A model generated the notes under the pieces. It worked only from the letters and a program-made list of their open reading frames with translations. It was not told where the DNA came from and searched no databases. Below, piece by piece: positions 60,871 through 64,000 of a DNA stretch of 64,000 nucleotides; position 1 is the stretch's first letter; the number at the start of each line of letters is the position of its first letter. The DNA is from Rhodococcus sp. 4CII (GTDB lineage Bacteria; Actinomycetota; Actinomycetes; Mycobacteriales; Mycobacteriaceae), in assembly GCF_014256275.1 (NCBI RefSeq), contig NZ_JACCFE010000002.1:2542001-2606000 (forward strand), in the 5' to 3' direction. The position numbers and the translations under genes are program-made.

Positions 60871-62034
60871 ATGCCGTCGACATTCACACAGGCAATGCGC
60901 ACCATGAGCGCTGTCGCCGATAGTCCGAACGACTATGTCGCACAGTGGAAAAAACGAACCGGGAGAAAGGCACTCGGAGTATTTCCGATGAACTTCCCCG
61001 CCGAACTCGCGCACGCCGCAGGTGTACTTCCCGTGATCATCCAAGAAGACCGGCAACCGATCACCGTCGGTCGTAATCTGTTGGGTGAGTTCAACTGTGG
61101 GTACACCCGAAACGTCGCCGATCAAGCAGCACTCGGCCGATTGGACGTCTACGACGGCTTCTTCCATGCCGACCATTGCATCCAGTTGCTGGGTGCCATC
61201 GATGTCGTGCGCGAGGATGCATCGGACAAGCCGGTCTACTTCGGCCAATTGATGTCCTCGATGAGCGATGAGTGGGCATTCCCGCAGGTACTGGGAAAAA
61301 TGGAGGATTTTCGCAGCGAACTCGAGAAGTTCGTCGATTGCAGGATCTCCGACGCGAATCTCTCGCGAAGCATCGACATCTTCGACGCCAACCGGCGCCT
61401 GATGCGGACGATCTTCGAGAACAGGCGGTCCGGCGACGCCGCACTGACATCCGCCCAGCTCCAGGTCCTCGTCAAGTCCAGCATGATCATGGACAAGGAG
61501 GAACACACAGAACTGCTTCGCGACGTGATGGGCGACTCGAGCCATGTGCCGCGCGACGACCGCATCCGCATCCACCTCTCCGGCCACTTCTGCCACGCCC
61601 CCAAACCGGAACTCCTGGACGTCATCGAGGACTGCGGAGCCATCGTCGTCGACGACGACCTCTTTCACGGAACCCGGTACGTATCAACAGATGTCGGATC
61701 TGAGAGCAATCCCCTCGAAGCTCTCGCGTCGGTGTACCTCCGGCGCAACACCGCCGTACCCTGCCCGACCCGGGTTCAGCACGAGGTGGATTGGGACCGA
61801 TTCCTCGTCGACTCGGTCGACGCCAGCGGCGCGCAGGGCGTCATCGTCCTGATGGCGAAGTTTTGCGAACCGCACATGCTCTTCTACCCGGAGCTGCGGA
61901 AAGCATTGGAAGCCAGGTCGATTCCGCTGCTGCTCATCGAAACCGAACACGAGGGTCTACCGATGGAATCCATCCGCACCCGGGTGGAAGCGCTGGTGGA
62001 GCGAATCAGACGCAAGCAACTGTCCACCGTCTAG
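60871..62034 (+). CDS. Benzoyl-CoA reductase/2-hydroxyacyl-CoA dehydratase subunit (BcrC/BadD-like)
   Basis: A 387-residue protein of the 2-hydroxyglutaryl-CoA dehydratase D-component family. Conserved blocks are FPMNFPAELAHAAGVLPV, FNCGYTRNVAD, DHCIQL and VVDDDLFHGTRYV. Cys76, Cys103 and Cys332 are at the three places used to hold the subunit's [4Fe-4S] cluster. In known systems this subunit and its partner receive low-potential electrons from the ATPase activator and reduce benzoyl-CoA or dehydrate a 2-hydroxyacyl-CoA. I prefer ATG 60871 over GTG 60820 or ATG 60838 by family start and the AAGGA upstream. It is the first gene of the operon. Confidence 0.8.
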   Translation: MPSTFTQAMRTMSAVADSPNDYVAQWKKRTGRKALGVFPMNFPAELAHAAGVLPVIIQEDRQPITVGRNLLGEFNCGYTRNVADQAALGRLDVYDGFFHADHCIQLLGAIDVVREDASDKPVYFGQLMSSMSDEWAFPQVLGKMEDFRSELEKFVDCRISDANLSRSIDIFDANRRLMRTIFENRRSGDAALTSAQLQVLVKSSMIMDKEEHTELLRDVMGDSSHVPRDDRIRIHLSGHFCHAPKPELLDVIEDCGAIVVDDDLFHGTRYVSTDVGSESNPLEALASVYLRRNTAVPCPTRVQHEVDWDRFLVDSVDASGAQGVIVLMAKFCEPHMLFYPELRKALEARSIPLLLIETEHEGLPMESIRTRVEALVERIRRKQLSTV

Positions 62035-62064
62035 CACCCACACCTACCTTCGGAGGAATTTACT

Positions 62065-63390
62065 GTGTCAGCCCCCACGCTCGGCAATTCCAACAAGATC
62101 GTCATCCCGACCGCCACCAACATGGTGGGCGACTACTGGGAGAACCTGTTCACGGCGAAGGAACGCGGCAAGCAGGTGGTCTGGTACAACGGCTCGGCCG
62201 TGAACCCAATCTTCCAGGCCGCCGGCCTCGAGTGGTGCCACGGTGAGGCGTTCTCGGCACGCCTGGCCGCACAACAACTCGAGAAGCCGGCTCAGCTCGC
62301 CGGCGAGGAATACGGGTACATCGGCGAGTTGTGTTCATATGCAAGAACACATCTCGGCTGCGCCGTACTCACCAAGCAGGCCAAGTCCGAGGATGAGAAC
62401 GGCATCGTCGGACTCGTCGACCAACAGCAACTCGCCTCCCGCCTGCCTGCACCGGACTTCTTCGTCAACGCGTACGCCGGCTGCAGCACCGGCCAGCAGT
62501 GGGACGAGATTTCGTACCGCGTCTTCGGAAAACAGGTACCGATCTTCAACGTCTCCCTCCCCTTCCTGCCCAGCAACAAACCCGACGCAGGCTACCTTCG
62601 CGGCGAGGAGTGGGAGCAGGCATCACGTTATGTGGCCGATCAACTGCACAAGCTGATCGCCTTCCTGGAGACCATGACGGGCCGGCCGTTCGACTGGGAT
62701 GCGCTACGGCAGAACATGTCCTACATCAAACGCGCCTCGGAACTACGTCGCGAGGCGATGGCGCTGTGCCGTGCCGCCCCGACACCTGCCACCTACTGGG
62801 ACTGGATCGCCAGCATCGCGCACATCAACTTCATGCCCGCCGGACCGGAACTGGTCCAGTACTTCGCCGACGTCAAAACCGAAGTGCAGTACCGTCTCGA
62901 CCACGCCATCCCCGGCGTCCGCAACGAGCGCTACCGCCTCTACTTCGACGGCATCATGAACTGGAACAAGCTCGGCTGGCTCTCGCGCAAATTCGCCGAC
63001 GCCGACGTCGCCGTGGTCTGCGGAAGATACACGCACAATGCGTTCTGGCAGGAACCGCACCTGATCGACACGGAAGATCCCATTCTCGGTATGGCGCAGC
63101 ACTATTTGCTGTGCCCGACGAACCACGGCGTCAAGACGCTCAAGCACCTCACCAACCGCGATTGTGTCGACTACGGAATCGACGGAATCGTCTTCCACGC
63201 CTCGCGTACCTGCCGAGCATTCACCAACCCCCAGCACCTACTCGCGAAGTCGGCGCAGAAGGAACTCGGAATCCCTTCGATGTTCTTCGAAGGTGACGTC
63301 GCCGACGCATCCTTCTACAAGGACGAGATCCTCGAAAGCCGTCTGGCAGCCATGCTCGAGGGCATCGACGTTCGCCGAAGCCGGGTCTGA
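62065..63390 (+). CDS. Benzoyl-CoA reductase/2-hydroxyacyl-CoA dehydratase subunit (BcrB/BadE-like)
   Basis: A 441-residue partner subunit. GELCSYARTHLG with Cys90, NAYAGCSTGQQWDE with Cys140 and FHASRTCRAFTNPQ with Cys383 match the three-cysteine pattern of the catalytic [4Fe-4S] site; LPFLPSNKPDAGYL and AVVCGRYTHNAFW are other conserved blocks. Its length agrees with BcrB/BadE (about 440). GTG 62065 is preceded by GGAGGA. With the upstream subunit it should form the catalytic heterodimer. Whether the reaction is aromatic-ring reduction, 2-hydroxyacyl-CoA dehydration or a new reduction cannot be read from the sequence. Confidence 0.82.
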   Translation: MSAPTLGNSNKIVIPTATNMVGDYWENLFTAKERGKQVVWYNGSAVNPIFQAAGLEWCHGEAFSARLAAQQLEKPAQLAGEEYGYIGELCSYARTHLGCAVLTKQAKSEDENGIVGLVDQQQLASRLPAPDFFVNAYAGCSTGQQWDEISYRVFGKQVPIFNVSLPFLPSNKPDAGYLRGEEWEQASRYVADQLHKLIAFLETMTGRPFDWDALRQNMSYIKRASELRREAMALCRAAPTPATYWDWIASIAHINFMPAGPELVQYFADVKTEVQYRLDHAIPGVRNERYRLYFDGIMNWNKLGWLSRKFADADVAVVCGRYTHNAFWQEPHLIDTEDPILGMAQHYLLCPTNHGVKTLKHLTNRDCVDYGIDGIVFHASRTCRAFTNPQHLLAKSAQKELGIPSMFFEGDVADASFYKDEILESRLAAMLEGIDVRRSRV

Positions 63391-63395
63391 TCGAC

Positions 63396-64000
63396 GTGAC
63401 GGAATACTTCATGGGAGTCGACCTCGGATCGACGTCCGCCAAAGCCGTCATCCTCGACGGGTCCGCAGTATTTCTGGGCGCGAGCGCCATTCAGATGGGC
63501 GCCGTGAGCCGAGCTGGAATGCGGCAGGCAATCGACGACGCCCTCGGCCGGGCCTCGGTGGCGCCGTCGCAGATCACGGCCACCATCAGCACCGGCTACG
63601 GTCGCCGACTTGTCCCTGGCATCGGGCGGACGTTCACCGAGATCACCTGTCATGCGCGCGGCGTCGCAGCACTGTGCCCCGGTGTCCGCTTGATCGTCGA
63701 CATCGGTGGGCAGGACAGCAAGGTCATCGCTGTGGACGAAGAGGGACTCGTCGAGGACTTCGCAATGAACGACCGATGTGCCAGCGGCACGGGGCGATTC
63801 TTCGAGGTACTCGCGAGGGCCATCGAGTGCGAGGTCGAGGAACTGGCCGATCTCGCCATGTCGGGTGACAAGAACCTGGAGGTCAGCAGCATGTGCGCGA
63901 CCTTCGCCGAAACCGAGATCGTGTCGCTGCTCGCGAGCGGGTGCGAGCGGACGGACGTAGCCGCCTCCGTTCACCGGGCCGTTTCCGCCCGGACGCTCGG
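63396..64000 (+). CDS. ATP-dependent activator (BcrA/BadF/HgdC family), truncated by the window end
   Basis: The open frame starts at GTG 63396, five bases after the BcrB-like stop, and runs off the window at about residue 201. The ASKHA ATPase motifs are complete so far: GVDLGSTSAKAVI, ISTGYGRRLV, VDIGGQDSKVI. Cys128 in MNDRCASGTGRF and Cys167 in SSMCATFAETEI match the two cysteines (127 and 166 in HgdC of Acidaminococcus) that hold the [4Fe-4S] cluster between two protomers. It would couple ATP hydrolysis to low-potential electron transfer into the BcrBC-like subunits. The electron donor and any second activator subunit lie beyond the window. Confidence 0.86.
   Translation, partial: MTEYFMGVDLGSTSAKAVILDGSAVFLGASAIQMGAVSRAGMRQAIDDALGRASVAPSQITATISTGYGRRLVPGIGRTFTEITCHARGVAALCPGVRLIVDIGGQDSKVIAVDEEGLVEDFAMNDRCASGTGRFFEVLARAIECEVEELADLAMSGDKNLEVSSMCATFAETEIVSLLASGCERTDVAASVHRAVSARTL

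Overview
The window is high-GC, gene-dense DNA from an aerobic actinobacterium, most likely Rhodococcus or a close relative. I base this on the mix of FadE-type acyl-CoA dehydrogenases, crotonases, two-subunit MaoC hydratases, PucR/IclR/TetR/GntR regulators, an ArsR-ArsC fusion and the codon use. There are no RNA genes, insertion sequences, prophage genes or CRISPR arrays. Almost everything is a mosaic of catabolic modules that feed CoA-thioester (beta-oxidation-like) pathways. Eight transcription factors and four transporters are interleaved with them.

Layout. (1) About 1-17.9 kb: SDR, luciferase-like monooxygenase, PucR regulator, paralogous quinone-reductase-type MDRs, MaoC hydratase, acyl-CoA dehydrogenase, MFS and MHS transporters, two related CrtC/AttH-like proteins, TetR and IclR regulators, and two APH-fold kinases, one with a small partner. 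(2) About 18-31 kb: a plus-strand operon (BadI-like ring hydrolase, acyl-CoA dehydrogenase, dienoyl-CoA-reductase-like SDR, thioesterase) converging on a minus-strand operon (crotonase, EamA exporter, alpha-methylacyl-CoA racemase, two crotonases, kinase, acyl-CoA ligase), then a MenB/BadI-like crotonase. (3) About 30.5-45.4 kb: a minus-strand operon (acyl-CoA dehydrogenase, SDR, thiolase, CoA-transferase, HMG-CoA-lyase-like, BadH), a FadR-type GntR regulator, a frameshifted acyl-CoA synthetase, a heteromeric MaoC pair, a second ligase and another crotonase. (4) About 45.6-54 kb: two tandem GAF-LuxR regulators, then a complete class I cytochrome P450 system (2Fe-2S ferredoxin, P450, ferredoxin reductase) with an alcohol and an aldehyde dehydrogenase. 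(5) About 54-55.5 kb: ArsR-ArsC fusion, a VOC protein, and debris of an aldehyde dehydrogenase and a PaaX gene. (6) About 55.5-64 kb: PaaX regulator, CoA ligase, an SDR lacking its catalytic residues and an MHS transporter, divergent from both subunits and the ATPase activator of a benzoyl-CoA-reductase/2-hydroxyacyl-CoA-dehydratase system.

How it may fit together (inference). The P450/ADH/ALDH module would turn a methyl group of a hydrophobic, perhaps alicyclic or terpenoid, compound into a carboxylate. CoA ligases activate it, acyl-CoA dehydrogenases, MaoC/crotonase hydratases and BadH oxidise it, and BadI/MenB-like crotonases open the ring. HMG-CoA-lyase-like, CoA-transferase and thiolase steps finish the chain. 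A palindromic GGTCNGACC-like box recurs at promoters across the first 45 kb, including that of the GntR gene, which suggests one shared regulon.

The most unusual part is the last 3 kb. An ATP-driven radical (BcrBC/HgdAB-HgdC-like) enzyme, a family normally oxygen-sensitive and found in anaerobes, sits in an aerobic actinobacterial background with its own ligase, transporter and PaaX regulator.
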